A stretch of 64,000 bases of DNA from contig NC_134455.1 in the NCBI RefSeq assembly GCF_047948215.1, forward strand, positions 346,503,842-346,567,841, written 5' to 3'. The translations under genes and the position numbers were made by a program. This document shows positions 1 to 11,544 of this stretch, one piece after another (within the stretch, counting starts at the first letter, position 1; every line of letters starts with the position of its first letter). The DNA is from Lycorma delicatula. Taxonomy: Eukaryota; Arthropoda; Insecta; Hemiptera; Fulgoridae. The notes below the pieces were generated by a model. The model searched no databases. It saw only the letters and a program-made list of their open reading frames with translations, and was not told the origin of the DNA.

Positions 1-495
1 ATCTATCGACTTTACCTTTCGTATTATATTTTGGTGTACCATCTTTGTTTAACACATTATTAGATTTTAATTTATGTACCCCAAAATTTTCCTTAACTTT
101 CCTGTATGCTCTGTCTATTTTACCAATGTTCATTTCTCTTTCCACTTCTGAACACTTTTCTTTAACCTAAATTAGATTTATTAATCTAGTTTTAATGTTT
201 GTTATCAAAACAAACAAAATAATTTTTGATTGAATATTTTACACAATTTTTTTTCTGCTTCAATTATTTTAATTAGTATAATTGTCATGAAGACCTAATT
301 ATTCTGAATATGAAATATATATAATTATTACATTTAGTTGTGCTTAATTTATCTTCCGCATTAAATCAAATAAATGATAATAATATATGTATTTATTCGT
401 TGGTTTTCACATGTAAGCAAAAAAGAAAACAAGTAAAATAAAATTTGGCGTTGATTTTAAAATCATATATTGAGAAATAAGTTATATTTAATTAA

Positions 496-650
496 CCTCG
501 GTGGCTAAGTAGGTAGCATTTCAGAATTTCGTGCGGAGGTCTCTGATTCGAATCCCGGTCAGGCATGGCATCTTTCCATACGCTACCAATTTCCATCTGT
601 GTAATGACTATAGCTGTTGATTCCCGGTCTTTCATAATAAAGAAACAAAT
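496..650 (+). repeat. SINE-A, copy 1 (tRNA-derived)
   Basis: A tRNA-like head carries an A-box-like stretch (GTGGCTAAGTAGGTAGC, near 501) and a B-box (GATTCGAATCCC, near 550). It is followed by a short body ending in GCTGTTGATTCCCGGTCTTT and an A-rich tail. The same 130-150 bp unit recurs on the minus strand near 26.1, 33.7, 42.9 and 53.9 kb, so this is a dispersed SINE and not a tRNA gene. Such elements are transcribed by RNA polymerase III and mobilised by LINE enzymes (family knowledge). Confidence 0.8.
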
Positions 651-1190
651 TTTATTTAAAATACTATTTTAGTTAAATATAAAATATAATTTATTTTAAA
701 GGTAAATACAAAGCGATCGAAAAGTAACTGCACACCTGACATAAACTTGTACAATAATACGTAACATCGACTTACCTAGAGTAGTTGTTGGAAATGGTTA
801 CTATGAACATCCAAACATATGTGGTCGTGTTTCTTCTTATTTTCTCCCGAAATGTTGAGAAAAAGCAGTTGAGGAAAAATTTGTGCCATTCCAATGGTAT
901 CTTTAACCAGTGAGTGATTTTCTAAAGCGTTGCTGATTATTAACGTGATATGTAAATGACGAGCAGTTTGAAAGCGATTAAGTGTGTCCTAATCCGATAT
1001 TGTTGTAATTAACTATCGATTGGTATTGTCTCACTTCTTTTAGCTACAATGTTATTACACGATGCTATCAAATATGTAGCCATACTTCTGAATCACTCTG
1101 TATAGTTCATCCGAAGTAGTGGTCTCATAAAAAAAAAATTGTTGCACTGTAATTACCAGAATGTAAGATTGCTAATATAGTGGATTGAAT
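651..1190. other. AT-rich spacer, nothing recognised
   Basis: No long reading frame, terminal repeats or recognisable RNA gene. The start (GCGATCGAAAAGTAACTGCA near 713) resembles end sequences of some insect DNA transposons, but no matching second end was found. Confidence 0.4.
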
Positions 1191-1194
1191 TCCT

Positions 1195-1620
1195 TTAAAT
1201 ATCATCCTGACCCTCGTAGGAAAGACATCCTCTGCCACCCCCTCCGTTCCTAGCCCTTATGAGCTTTACTGGAGGTCATCTTTGAAACCTCGGCTTTTGA
1301 CATATTCCAGTCCGCCTCCGCCAGGATGCCACTGATGCGAATCTCACGAGTGATATTCCCGTCGATGTACTACTATTTAATGAACTCGAAACAACACATC
1401 TTACCGGGTCTTAAGTAAGACTGAAAGAACTTAACTAAAAAAAGGAATTGAACTACGTACCCGTAGAAGGTAAAAGTGAGTTCAACTCACGATGGGGTCC
1501 AGCAGGAGCCCATCGTCAGCATAAGCCACGATGCAACACCCGCTGGGCAACCTCAGCCGCAGGAGAGAAACTCCACCAACCACCTAATAATATTAACACA
1601 AAGCGAAATCTCGGTGTTTT
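1195..1620. repeat. GC-richer relic with stem-loops, unassigned
   Basis: A block of clearly higher GC content than its surroundings, with small inverted repeats (GTGAGTTCAACTCAC at 1474-1488 and an imperfect one at about 1489-1512). A 103-codon frame across it has no family resemblance. The composition is like untranslated regions of the LINEs elsewhere in the window, so a LINE UTR fragment is the best guess, at low confidence. Confidence 0.3.
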
Positions 1621-1844
1621 AGATGTCAAGTTTTCGTGGGATGGTCAAATTCATTTCCTTTGTAATAAAATCAAACCATATTGTTTTGCTCTGGAGAACT
1701 TTAATAAAACGCTAAACTTATCATCATCATTATTAAATATTTATTACGCCTACATATAATTTAGTATCTGTTAGGGCTCCTTGAAAAAGTCAGAATAACG
1801 TGAAAAATTAAAACATAGTGACTTGATAGATTATATACTAGCCT

Positions 1845-2130
1845 GCCGGCCTAGCCAGAACCTGGACCATTGGGGATCAGGTTAGCTCAGGCGAATACCG
1901 GCCAACACAGGGGCTCCTCGGGGACTCCCAAGGTCAAGAAGCCTACATTATTATTTGCAGTCTATAGCCGCAGAGCACGCTTCGCTCGCCATTTTGGATT
2001 TGTTAGGGGGACCGGAGCCCTGGACACCCGCAGAGCTTGCTTCAGTCGCTATTCTCATGTACGCGGAAGAATCCACTCCTGGACCCCAGCACCGTACGTT
2101 ATCTTCACGGTTGTGAGAATAATACTACTG
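1845..2130. repeat. GC-rich relic with internal duplication
   Basis: Two related stretches about 60 bp apart (CCGCAGAGCACGCTTCGCTC near 1968 and CCCGCAGAGCTTGCTTCAGTC near 2027) suggest an internal tandem duplication. There is no coding similarity that I recognise. The sharp GC contrast with flanking DNA suggests an inserted repeat. Confidence 0.3.
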
Positions 2131-2164
2131 AAAAATAATAATTATAGTATTCAGGCTTTATAGA

Positions 2165-3164
2165 AATCTGAAAAAGAAACTAAATTACAAAAAACATAAT
2201 ATTATAGTAACCAAAGTACTCACACCTTTGACGACGAAAATTTCATAACTTATTTCTTTGCCGTGGAGGGAGAAATATAATAATGAAGTAAAAGGATTAA
2301 TCTATTTTTCCTTAATGAATATCTTTAATTGACAACTTCACCCTCCTTGGTGATGAAGAAATAATGAATATTTTTAATTTCTTAACGTTCAAGGGAGCTA
2401 GGGCCACGGTTGATGGCTTACAATCTTCCCGGAGATAATACCAATGGATCCTGCAAATTTTAAAGTAATCGGTCCGGTCGGTTCCATGTGATGGGGTAAC
2501 AAACATGGGACAAAATTTACATATATACATTTCCAAATAATCGTGATCTGTTGGATGCACGCAAAAATTAGCCTTCAACCTACTAACAAATATCCCGTTC
2601 GAATTTTGAAAATCGGACAATTGTTTGCAGAGATAATATAAGAGCACACCGTTGCCCCTCTTAAAACAGCACCCCAGGAAACACCCCGTTTGTTACCGGT
2701 TGATTGTGATGAGTGGTCTAGCCTCCCAGGAGGTGCTTTTATATTACCACTCTTGCCTCACACTCAGTTCCTACGGGAAGCACATTATTGTTAAACATAA
2801 ATCTTTTAAATTTATACAATATTATTTTATTTAACGTAAATTTAATTCTATTATTTTTGTAATATTATTCATGCGATTGATTCGAATCATTCAGTTGAAA
2901 CCCAGCTCACACAGTAATAGACACTCACAGTTCACAGTTCACAGTTCATTAGTTCAGTTGATTAAAGTTTGTGCTTCAACTGACAAATCTCCACTAACTT
3001 AGTACATACATTATATTTTGTTTTTAGATGAAATATATCTGTAAACCTTCTTAGTTATGCCGAGAAACACAGGTAAACATTTGGTTGGGATTGATCGAGA
3101 GTTTTTTTTTGTTTATCCCGAACAAGCAAAAACCCTCTTCCTCTTTATGTAATATATTATATAA
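2165..3164. other. Spacer, nothing assigned
   Basis: Mostly AT-rich. The part around 2330-2760 is of mixed composition with short frames up to about 110 codons on both strands, none resembling a known protein. Direct repeats of TTCACAGTTCACAG near 2926-2950 form a minor tandem array. Confidence 0.4.
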
Positions 3165-3294
<130 letters not shown>

Positions 3295-4091
3295 CAATCC
3301 TCGTTGCGGCTTAGCCCGCACTATATGGTTACTAGGGTTTCCTATTGGGGTCAATTTTTTTTATTTCATGACAGTCGCATCACACATGCAGTAACAATGG
3401 CAGTGGCTGTACCTGTGTTGGTTGTGCCGCCGCGCTGTGCACCATCGCGCTTCTTAAAATATCGAAATTAAAAAAAAAACCGAAAATGGTTTTTAGATAT
3501 TTATCTGAAAAATTGTTGCAAAAAAAAATTTTTGCAAGCTCAAATTTGCAGTTCAAAATTTTTTTTACTTTTCTTCACCCCTTTCAAGATCAAATTTCAA
3601 AAAAATGTAGAAATTGGTTTTTAGATATCCACATTAAGATTTCACTACCAAAAATCAAGTTTCCATTTGTTACTGAGAAATTAAAAAGTGTAAATTTCAT
3701 TGTGTTTAATCTTTTAAACTCGAAATTTTAATGATTCATTTCTTAGTGTGATTTTACTCCCTAAGGAGAACCTGTATAAAATTTTCACCAGTTTATCTTC
3801 AGTAGTTTTTTTCTATACGTTGATTATGAATGATTCACGACACATGTTATTTCATTCATGTTAATAGATATCGTCGCGTGTTTCCGACTCGATCAGGATG
3901 TCAGAGATTAACAATTGAAAATATTTATATAATTACAATTTATTAGTTTAAGACATAAATGAAATAAAACGAATCAATAATTTCAATGAAAATAAGAATA
4001 TTAAACGACAATAATAAACAACTCATAATAATAATAATCAGAATAATGACAACAGCAAACAACAATAATTATAAATTTCAATAATCAAACA
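3295..4091. other. AT-rich spacer flanking the LINE insertion
   Basis: Poly-A/poly-T rich sequence without recognisable genes. The last 130 bp are rich in AAT/AATAAT, which continues on the far side of the LINE (10329-10357), as expected if the LINE split an AAT-rich locus. Confidence 0.5.
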
Positions 4092-4106
4092 AATAATAAC
4101 CATGGT
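4092..4106. repeat. Target-site duplication, left copy
   Basis: The 15-mer AATAATAACCATGGT immediately precedes the LINE and recurs exactly at 10302-10316 just after its poly-A tail. This is the duplication made by target-primed reverse transcription. Confidence 0.9.
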
Positions 4107-4644
4107 GCCCTGAGGTAGGTAATCCCCACGTCCGGAACACAACATCTACGTTCCACGTCCAGGGCGGTAACAGCCGTACTTATGTACAATACATATAGCT
4201 GGCTAACGGGGCTCCGAGTAAATTCCTCGGATATGCTTTTCTTTTGACCTGTTTCCACCTTCAGGTCCCCTCATGGATTGGATTTTTCGGCTACCTGCAG
4301 GATATGAACAATTTGTTGATTAGGATGTGGACATATACCAAACTTAGAGCTGGCGATGTGGCGGCCACGGTCAAAGTTATTTGCAGGTGTAACGGAGACC
4401 TTTCTTCGTCCACATGCCCCCCGCGATGGCAAGCATGTAGTTAAGGTGCCCATGTTCGGAGCATGGGAGCCCTGAAAGCTTCGGTGTGTAGGGGCCTGGA
4501 GTCAGTGCAGAGACTGCGCATCCGCTCTCTGCCAGGACATATGCCGGTTCCACCGGAGTACCGGAACGGACCTCCAGGGTTGGTAGCCCTGGAGTGGGGG
4601 TGTACCCCAGCGGCTAGCCTTACTACAGAAGGGATTATTTGTTC

Positions 4645-6156
4645 ATGGAAACTGAACAACTAAACGTGGCAGAGGGTTCACGCAAACACCCTCGTTTAGA
4701 ACCGGCCGTTCTAAAAAGTGCGGAAACTAAAAGGATTGAGATTGAGGCTAGAAAAAGCTTACAAAAAGCTTTTTTTAAAAGTAGTAATGTACCGAAACAC
4801 AAATATTTGGTCATTACAAAGGAGGATGGAAATTTCTCGAGGGTGAGTCCTTTTCTCATCGCTCGGGAGATAACCAAATGCGCTGGTGGACCTGTAAAAG
4901 AAATAAGGAAGACCTTCATGGGACTTCATGTTGAGACTGTAAATGAAGTCCAGTCTCAAAAGATTTTGGGGCTTAAAAAGATTGGAGAACTGGCTGTACA
5001 TGTCGATCCCCACAGTACGCTCAACACCTCAAGAGGTATGGTCGTCTGTCGGGATCTTCTAAACTGCACGGAGCAAGAAATTGTTGAGGAGTTGTCATCA
5101 CAGGGAGTAATTGAATGTCGCCGATTGAACATGAGGAGGAATGGCGAAGTCCTACCTTCAGCCTCTCATGTTCTCACATTTAACCGGCCTACCTTGCCGG
5201 AGAAGATTAGAGCGGGGATACATCGATTGGATGTGCGGGCTTTTATCCCGCAACCTATGCGATGCTTCAAGTGCCAACGTTTTGGCCACACCGCTATCAA
5301 ATGCGAGAGAACGCAAATATGCGTGTGCGGCGAAGAGGTGCATGAGGGAGAGCCGTGTAAAGAGCCCCCTACATGCATCAATTGCAAGGGACAGCATTCA
5401 TGTAGATCCAGGAATTGTCCTGTCTACAAAGAAGAAGTAGCTGTGCAGGAAGTTAAAACCCTGCAGAAAGTCAGCTACATCGAAGCCAAAAAGATTGTTA
5501 ACGCCCGCAAACCTAGAGCAACAACATCTTATACTCAGGCTGCGGCTACTGTTCCTGCTCCTGCTCCGATTGCTGTAGATGAGGCTCAAATTATAAATAA
5601 ACTTGCGCCTACTTTGGCTAACATGATTGAGAGGATCATCGAAAACAAGATGAAACCTTTTGGCAATAAAGAATTTGTTAAGCCAAAGATAGTGGTACAG
5701 CCTGCTGAAGATAAGTCGATAAAAGTGAAAGTTGCTCCTCCAGAAAAGAAAACGGACACCAAACCAGAATGTCAAGTCCGTCTCAGCGAGATTCTTGATG
5801 AAAAGAAAAAGGTGATACCTACAGAGACTGTTATGGAGGCTCCCAAGCCTCCTGTAACTGAAGTGGCCTCTAAGCCTCAGAGGCCACAAAAAATCACACA
5901 GGGGGGGCGAGTGTCCCCCCTCCCACAGGCGGTGACCGGTGCGACCCCCGTGTTGGGGAGCGGCCAGGTTGCCGCCTCTCAATCGGCGCCTGAAACCGGC
6001 GCCGATCCATGCCCGTCGTCGTCGGCGGCTTCGGTGATCTCCGATACGGAGACCGGAAGCCTTACAGGCGACGACCTTCTCCGCGAACACGATGCTGTTC
6101 GTAGGATGGAGAAGAAAAGGAAAAAGGGATGGCCGAAAGGAAAACCCAGACAATAA
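4645..6156 (+). CDS. LINE ORF1, gag-like nucleic-acid-binding protein
   Basis: An uninterrupted 503-codon frame. ATG 4645 is the first methionine; the frame is open slightly upstream without one. Residues about 207-260 hold three consecutive zinc-knuckle-like motifs: CFKCQRFGHTAIKC (CX2CX4HX4C), a CVCGEEVHEGEPC variant, and CINCKGQHSCRSRNC, followed by PVYKEE, the usual layout in ORF1 of I-type and related LINEs. The C-terminal third is rich in Lys, Pro, Ser and Thr and ends in a basic cluster (EKKRKKGWPKGKPRQ). The protein should bind element RNA into ribonucleoprotein particles. ORF2 begins directly after the stop. It is a transposon gene, not a host gene. Confidence 0.9.
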   Translation: METEQLNVAEGSRKHPRLEPAVLKSAETKRIEIEARKSLQKAFFKSSNVPKHKYLVITKEDGNFSRVSPFLIAREITKCAGGPVKEIRKTFMGLHVETVNEVQSQKILGLKKIGELAVHVDPHSTLNTSRGMVVCRDLLNCTEQEIVEELSSQGVIECRRLNMRRNGEVLPSASHVLTFNRPTLPEKIRAGIHRLDVRAFIPQPMRCFKCQRFGHTAIKCERTQICVCGEEVHEGEPCKEPPTCINCKGQHSCRSRNCPVYKEEVAVQEVKTLQKVSYIEAKKIVNARKPRATTSYTQAAATVPAPAPIAVDEAQIINKLAPTLANMIERIIENKMKPFGNKEFVKPKIVVQPAEDKSIKVKVAPPEKKTDTKPECQVRLSEILDEKKKVIPTETVMEAPKPPVTEVASKPQRPQKITQGGRVSPLPQAVTGATPVLGSGQVAASQSAPETGADPCPSSSAASVISDTETGSLTGDDLLREHDAVRRMEKKRKKGWPKGKPRQ

Positions 6157-6161
6157 TTTAA

Positions 6162-7511
6162 TTAAAAATTAGCGAGTCGATTGTACAATGGAACATCAAT
6201 GGATGTTTTTCAAACATCCATGAGCTCCAACGCTTGGTACATGACGTAGACCCGATTTGTATATGTCTGCAAGAAACGCATTTCCGCCGAAATGAAAATT
6301 TTAAATTAAAAGGATTCGATATATTTCGGCGAGATCAACCGCCAAATGTAAGAGTTAGAGGTGGAGTAGCTATATTAACATCGACTAGAGCTACCACCGA
6401 AGCGGTTGTTCTAAACACAAACCTACAAGCGGTCGCCGTTAGAATGAAGCGTCCGCTCCAGGTCACTGTCTGCAGCATATACTTGCCGTATTTTGATTGG
6501 AATAAGGATGACATAGCAAGACTAATTTCCGAGCTTCCCCCACCTGTTTTACTGGTGGGTGACTTTAATGCTCATAATTCTCTTTGGGGATCAGATCGAG
6601 TAGATCCCCGTGGAAGAGAACTGGAAGGGTTCCTGATGAATTCAGAACTTATTATTTTAAACGACGGATCAGGAACCTTTTTCAATGCCAGAGATGGATC
6701 GACGTCCTGTATAGATCTTGCATTGATAAGCGGTTCGATAGCACCAAGGTACAGCTTCCATGTCATAGATGATCTGCATGGAAGCGGTCATTTCCCGGTG
6801 CAAATTGTAACTGATGTTACAAGAACAATATATCCCATCCCTAAAAGATGGTTATTTGAGAAGGCAGACTGGACGAGCTTCACAGCTAGAACGATACTCC
6901 CAGAAACAACTGGAGTTATCGGAGACGATGTCGACGCCATAACAAATGCAATAATTGAATCGGCATCGAGATATATTCCCAAAACATCTGGGAAACTTAC
7001 GAAAAAACCCGTTCCATGGTGGAACGATGAAATAAGTGAAGCTATAAAAACAAAGAAAAGGGCGTATAACGCCTTTAAGAAGCGTCCTAGTATAGAAAAT
7101 CTTGTTGCCTTTAAGAAATACAGGGCGTATGCAAAACGTCTTATGATAGACTCGAAAGAACGATCCTGGCAGCAATACGTGTCATCCATCGACAAAACTA
7201 CTACTGCATCAGATATTTGGAGGAAAGTGAAGGCGATTTGTGGGCGTAATGATTTTGCTCCCATAACTAGCCTTCAAGATGAAGATGAAATAAAAGACAC
7301 TCCATATGAAATTGCAGAGCTGCTATCCAATCACTTCGAAAAGGCCAGCAGAACGGCCAACTACGAGGAAGGTTTTCGAACCAAAAAAGAAGAACTCGAA
7401 GGTCTACTAAATTTTAGAACTGAGTATAATTACTCATATAATGTACCATTTAAAATGGAAGAACTCGCGAAAGCGTTGGAAAAAGCAGGTAACAGCTGCT
7501 GGTCCGGATGA
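6162..7511 (+). pseudogene. LINE ORF2, endonuclease part
   Basis: The frame opens at 6162, six bases after the ORF1 stop, and runs to a frameshift near 7490. The AP-endonuclease domain starts at IVQWNINGCFSN with no ATG before it. It keeps LQETHF (catalytic Glu), GDFNAHNSLWGS, SCIDLAL and SGHFPV (final His). Translation may depend on re-initiation after ORF1 (inference). Near 7486-7500 a one-base change moves the reading to the RT frame: ALEKAG in this frame is continued by TAAGPDEIHYNM in the next. Confidence 0.85.
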
Positions 7512-8205
7512 AATCCATTATAATATGATCAGGCAGCTCAATACCACTGCAAAACGCAGATTATTAGAACTTTATAATAAAATTTGGCGGGATGGAACGT
7601 ACCCGCAGCAGTGGAAAAAAGCTCATGTTGTTCCAGTACCAAACAAAAATAAAAATTTAACAGACCCCAATAGCTATCGTCCTATTTCTTTGACGTGTGC
7701 TATGGGAAAAATACTGGAAAAACTGATTAATAATCGACTCGTCTGGGTTTTGGAAAAAGAAAACCTGGTATCACCGTATCAAGCAGGTTTTCGACAATAC
7801 CATTCTACCACTGATCAAATGATCAGCTTAGAGGACATTATATATAACAGCTTTATTAAAAGGAAATATTGTGTTGGAGTCTTCTTTGATCTTCAGAAGG
7901 CTTTCGATATGACCTGGCGTCATGGTATAATACTCCAGATACATGAATGGGGCATTCGTGGCAATCTGCCTATACTGCTCAGCAACTACATGAATGACCG
8001 TACCTTCCAAGTACGCGTCAACAATGAATATTCATGTGAAAGAATCTTGGAAAATGGCATACCGCAGGGTTCGCCGTTGAGCGGTACCTTGTTTACCATT
8101 GCCATTAATAAATTTATACTAGCCATTCCAGTAGAAATCAGCAAAAACGTCTATGTTGATGATCTGGCAATTGTGTATGCCAGCAACAAGCGATCAATGC
8201 TCTAA
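7441..8205 (+). pseudogene. LINE ORF2, reverse transcriptase part
   Basis: Continues ORF2 one frame over from about 7490. Successive RT motifs are visible: AAGPDEIHYNM, NSYRPISLTCAMGKILEKL, SPYQAGFRQYHSTTDQ, FFDLQKAFDMTW (first catalytic Asp), NGIPQGSPLSGTLF and YVDDLAIVYAS (catalytic DD). The frame then breaks near 8190; the homologous sequence goes on in another frame (ALNEVARNNGFQFSPEKTCC) to about 8340. There about 200 bp, including the FLG...F block kept in the 30-kb copy, are missing. Confidence 0.85.
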
Positions 8206-8352
8206 ATGAAGTTGCAAGGAATAACGGATTCCAATTCTCACCAGAGAAAACGTGCTGTGTACACTTTTGTAGGAAGAGAATTCCTCATCAAAGTCCTGCG
8301 TTGACAATTGACGATAATCCAATACAATATAAAGATATAAAGATAATCTAAA

Positions 8353-9228
8353 CTAGACTACGGATGTATCGTATATTCATCCGCTAGAAAGTCGCACTTA
8401 AGAAAGTTAGACGTAGTTCATAATAGCGGAATAAGATATGCAACAGGCGCTTTCCGCACAAGTCCGGCGGCTAGCCTAATGTCTGAAGCCGGAATAATGC
8501 CACTACATTATAGAAGAGATATCCTTTTGTTAAGATATGCAGCAAATGTATGGGCTTTCCCTGCTCATATAAATAATAAATTGTTTACGAATCATCCTAT
8601 GGCTGCAGTATATGAACATCGTGCTACCTATTCCAGACCAACCGGAATTAGGTACCACGAATTAAGAAGAAAATATGAAATTGCTATACCAGAGACACTA
8701 GCAATTTCTACTAGAGAAATACCGCCATGGCTCTTGCCAGCGGTAAATACAAGTTTGGATCTCTCTCAAGGAGAAATAAAAAAGAGACCAGCAGTGATCA
8801 TCCAGCAGGAATTTTTAGCAACCGTCAGTAGTTACGAAGAACATATTAGAATTTATACTGACGGTTCTAAAACCGAACATGGTGTTGGATGCTCGATATA
8901 TGTAAATGAAGAAGCCCACTCTTGGAGACTGCCAGTTGTGGCCAGTGTCTACACGGCAGAACTCACTGCAATTCAGCAAGCTCTTCGCTACACTGAACAC
9001 TATTGCGAAGAGAGAGTGCTAATATGTTCCGATTCATTAAGTGCACTCGTCGCAATTCCGAACAAGAACATTAAGGATGTCCTAATTGCAAACATCCTGT
9101 CCATTTTATACGTACTAAAACAACGAGGACAGCGATGCGTATTTGTATGGACTCCAGGGCATGCTGGTATTATAGGTAATGAAATCGCAGACGAAGTTGC
9201 CAGAAAGGCAACAAACAGTCTGCGATGA
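8353..9228 (+). pseudogene. LINE ORF2, RT C-terminus and RNase H
   Basis: Open from 8353 (LDYGCIVYSSARKSHLRKLD) through 9228. RNase H lies in the second half with all four acidic positions: Asp in RIYTDGSKT, Glu in YTAELTAIQQAL, Asp in LICSDSLSAL and Asp in IGNEIADEVARKAT. The histidine of VWTPGHAGI is also present. RNase H would remove the RNA strand during target-primed reverse transcription. The frame stops just after the domain because of a further frameshift near 9215. Confidence 0.85.
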
Positions 9229-9649
9229 CTTGGATGCATTTCCTGTAAGAGTGGCAGATGTTAAAAACCGTCTAACCAACATAGTAAGAAACAAGTGGAA
9301 CGCTGAATGGAGGAGTTTAAATACAAAATTAAACTCGGTTAAAACTTCTCCTTATAAATGGAAAAGCGACTTTAAGTTGACTCGCCGTGAACAAGTAGCG
9401 GTGACCAGACTTAGAATCGGTCACACGCGATTAACAAATTTATATTTGTTAACCGGCGAAGTGAGACCAATGTGCGGTGTTTGTAATAAAACACTGACAA
9501 TCAAGCATCTAATAGAAGAGTGTACCATATATGAGGACCTCAGAAAGAGGTTCCGTCTTACAAATAATATTAGTGCTGATCTGGATAATGGAAATGAAGA
9601 AAATATAGTTGCATTTTTACACGCCAGTGGACTTCTTAAAAGTCTATAA
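9179..9649 (+). pseudogene. LINE ORF2, C-terminal zinc-knuckle domain
   Basis: After the frameshift at the end of RNase H, the protein continues from about 9215 to the stop at 9649. It includes REQVAVTRLRIGHTRLTNLY and CGVCNKTLTIKHLIEEC, a Cys-Cys-His-Cys knuckle typical of the end of LINE ORF2 proteins. The 3' UTR follows and holds two near-identical GGGCCCTTTACACCC stretches (about 10086 and 10169). Confidence 0.8.
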
Positions 9650-10301
9650 AATGGAAGTTTAAAGCTGTGGTAAGAGATACTCTAAGCGGTAGTTTTATAT
9701 ATGCATATAAGGGAGTCTCGAAGCGTGGCACGTATAGTGACGGGAGGTAGCCCTCTTGCCTAGGCCATTTTGGCTCACCTGCATTCAAGAGCAGTGAGTC
9801 GGGGTGTGTCCGATGATGGCATGGGGGACCCTCAAGGGTGGATTGAGGGCGCGAGGCTATGGGTGTACGCCGTGCATGCCTATGGCCTGATATAAGAAGG
9901 ATTCAACTGCCACGGCACCCTGGCACGACTGATATACTGCTCAACGGCGGTTCTGGTCGCCCCGAGGGTGCTTAAGCAAACTATAAATGAGACTTCGTAG
10001 AAGAAAGAAAGATATGGTATTGATTAGTTTAATTTTAATTTTAAGTTTATGGTCTTTTGAGAACCTATCTCAAATTTTAATATTGGGGCCCTTTACACCC
10101 CGTAAGTGTTTGTGATTGTCCTTGTCTTTCATGTTTTAATGTTTATTGTGAAGTTTGTGTTTTTAAATAAAATGTAAGGGCCCTTTACACCCTTACATAT
10201 GACGATCCTGATGGAGATAATAATTTCTTTTAAAGAATGTGACGAGGGCTAACGACCTTAGCAGTCGATGCCCGTAAAAATTCAGTTAAAAAAAAAAAAA
10301 T

Positions 10302-10316
10302 AATAATAACCATGGT
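10302..10316. repeat. Target-site duplication, right copy
   Basis: Exact repeat of AATAATAACCATGGT at 4092-4106, directly after the poly-A tail of the LINE. Confidence 0.9.
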
Positions 10317-10328
10317 AATCACAACCGC

Positions 10329-10357
<29 letters not shown>
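10329..10357. repeat. (AAT)n microsatellite
   Basis: About ten AAT units in the AAT-rich DNA that received the LINE. Confidence 0.9.
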
Positions 10358-10361
<4 letters not shown>

Positions 10362-11125
10362 AAAACAGTGATTACGTACAAAACAGGATAAAGTAATCGT
10401 CAGGATTTATGAATGAAATATAATATAACTCTTTCACTTTTAGTAAGTAATTTACAGTAATTTACCGAACCACTTCTTGTTTTCACGAACTGGAATTACT
10501 TGTGATGTCACCTTCATCGCATCGAAGTTGTACTCACTACAAATTCGCTCCTTCACTGATCTTGTAGAATATTCTTGCATAATAACTCCTCTCTTAGAGC
10601 TCTCTCGCAGAACTCATCGTAGGAGTCTCTCAGACTCTCATCTCGCAGAACTGACTTTCAACTGATCTTCCTCGGAATATTTATATTTCTATGTTCTTGT
10701 CCTGCAGGATCGGATCCAACTCGAAGCGTGAGAACGATCGTCCACCCTCACATTTTCCCATGAGATTCCAAACCTAGGTCCGGTAATTTTTCTCACGGAA
10801 CAATACCTGTTTAGGTGTGGGGAATATTACAAAGGACGATTGTTAAACGGCCCTGTTAATCCATTTAACTCCTAAAAAAAAGGGTTTTGTTTAGCTCTTT
10901 TGGATTCCTCCCATTATTATATTTTCTACTACTTTCTTTTTAATTGGCAGGAATCCGTTACTCACGTCCGTTATACCGGTCTTGTTAGAGTATATTTTTT
11001 TCTTAATGTGTACGTTGCAATGTGTTCAATTAGTGAATAATAAGCAACCTTCCACTATGGTTCAATGATATGGGATGATATGCGTGACATTTAAATGAGG
11101 AATAGTCTTGTGCAGACTCAGACAG
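10358..11125. other. Spacer, nothing recognised
   Basis: No frame longer than about 60 codons and no terminal repeats. A T/C-rich stretch with CTCTC-CGCAGAACT repeats lies near 10590-10650. Confidence 0.4.
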
Positions 11126-11129
11126 ACGT

Positions 11130-11535
11130 GTTTTTCTCAGACGTGTGGTGGAAATTTTCCGGATGTTAATGTTGGTATGTACGTGTGTGCTTGTTCGTTG
11201 TTCTCTAAATTACGTTATATCTCCAGAACTACAGGACCGATTTTGACACAACTTGGTCAGATTACTTCTCCATATGGGCCACTGTGGCCATTAAATTTTC
11301 AACTTAAAAGGTCAAGGAGGTGAGGCAGTAGAGCAAGGTCACCCTCATTATCTCGAGATTTCGCCTAATTATGATCATATTTTTCTTGGGCACATTTGTT
11401 AACAATTAAAGAATAACAATGTTTGAAAAATCTTTTGAAAAATCGCACCATCATCGCCACCCCAAAAAACACTGTTGTAGTCGACTGCTATATTGTGACG
11501 TTGCAAGAGAACGGTAGAATTACACAAATTTAAAT
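11130..11535 (-). repeat. SINE-C, headless copy
   Basis: Reads on the minus strand as the body of the SINE at 13051-13555. Shared landmarks are CGAAATCTCGAGATA, the TTTCAACTTAAAAGG region and ATCTCCAGAACTACAGGACC. The tRNA-like head found in the 13-kb copy is missing or decayed here. With the oppositely oriented 13-kb copy it forms a 2.4-kb inverted pair. Confidence 0.75.
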
Positions 11536-11544
11536 GAAGTGATT

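Larger units (their letters stand above)
4107..10301 (+). mobile_element. I-type LINE, near full length, 6.2 kb
   Basis: A non-LTR retrotransposon with 5' UTR (4107-4644), ORF1 (4645-6156), broken ORF2 (6162-9649) and 3' UTR ending in 13 A residues (10288-10300). Perfect 15-bp duplications on both sides fix the ends, so the insertion reaches at least close to the natural 5' end. Domain order in ORF2 is AP endonuclease, reverse transcriptase, RNase H, then a C-terminal zinc knuckle. RNase H plus a gag-like ORF1 with three knuckles places it in the I superfamily; the exact clade (I, Nimb, Loa) is inference. ORF1 is intact, but ORF2 has at least three frame breaks and one deletion, so this copy cannot move itself. 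A second, 5'-truncated copy is at 30090-31840. Confidence 0.9.

Noticed and set aside
5398..6153. 251-codon open frame on the minus strand
   Set aside because: Antisense shadow of the LINE ORF1; its composition follows the complementary codons and it has no domain of its own.
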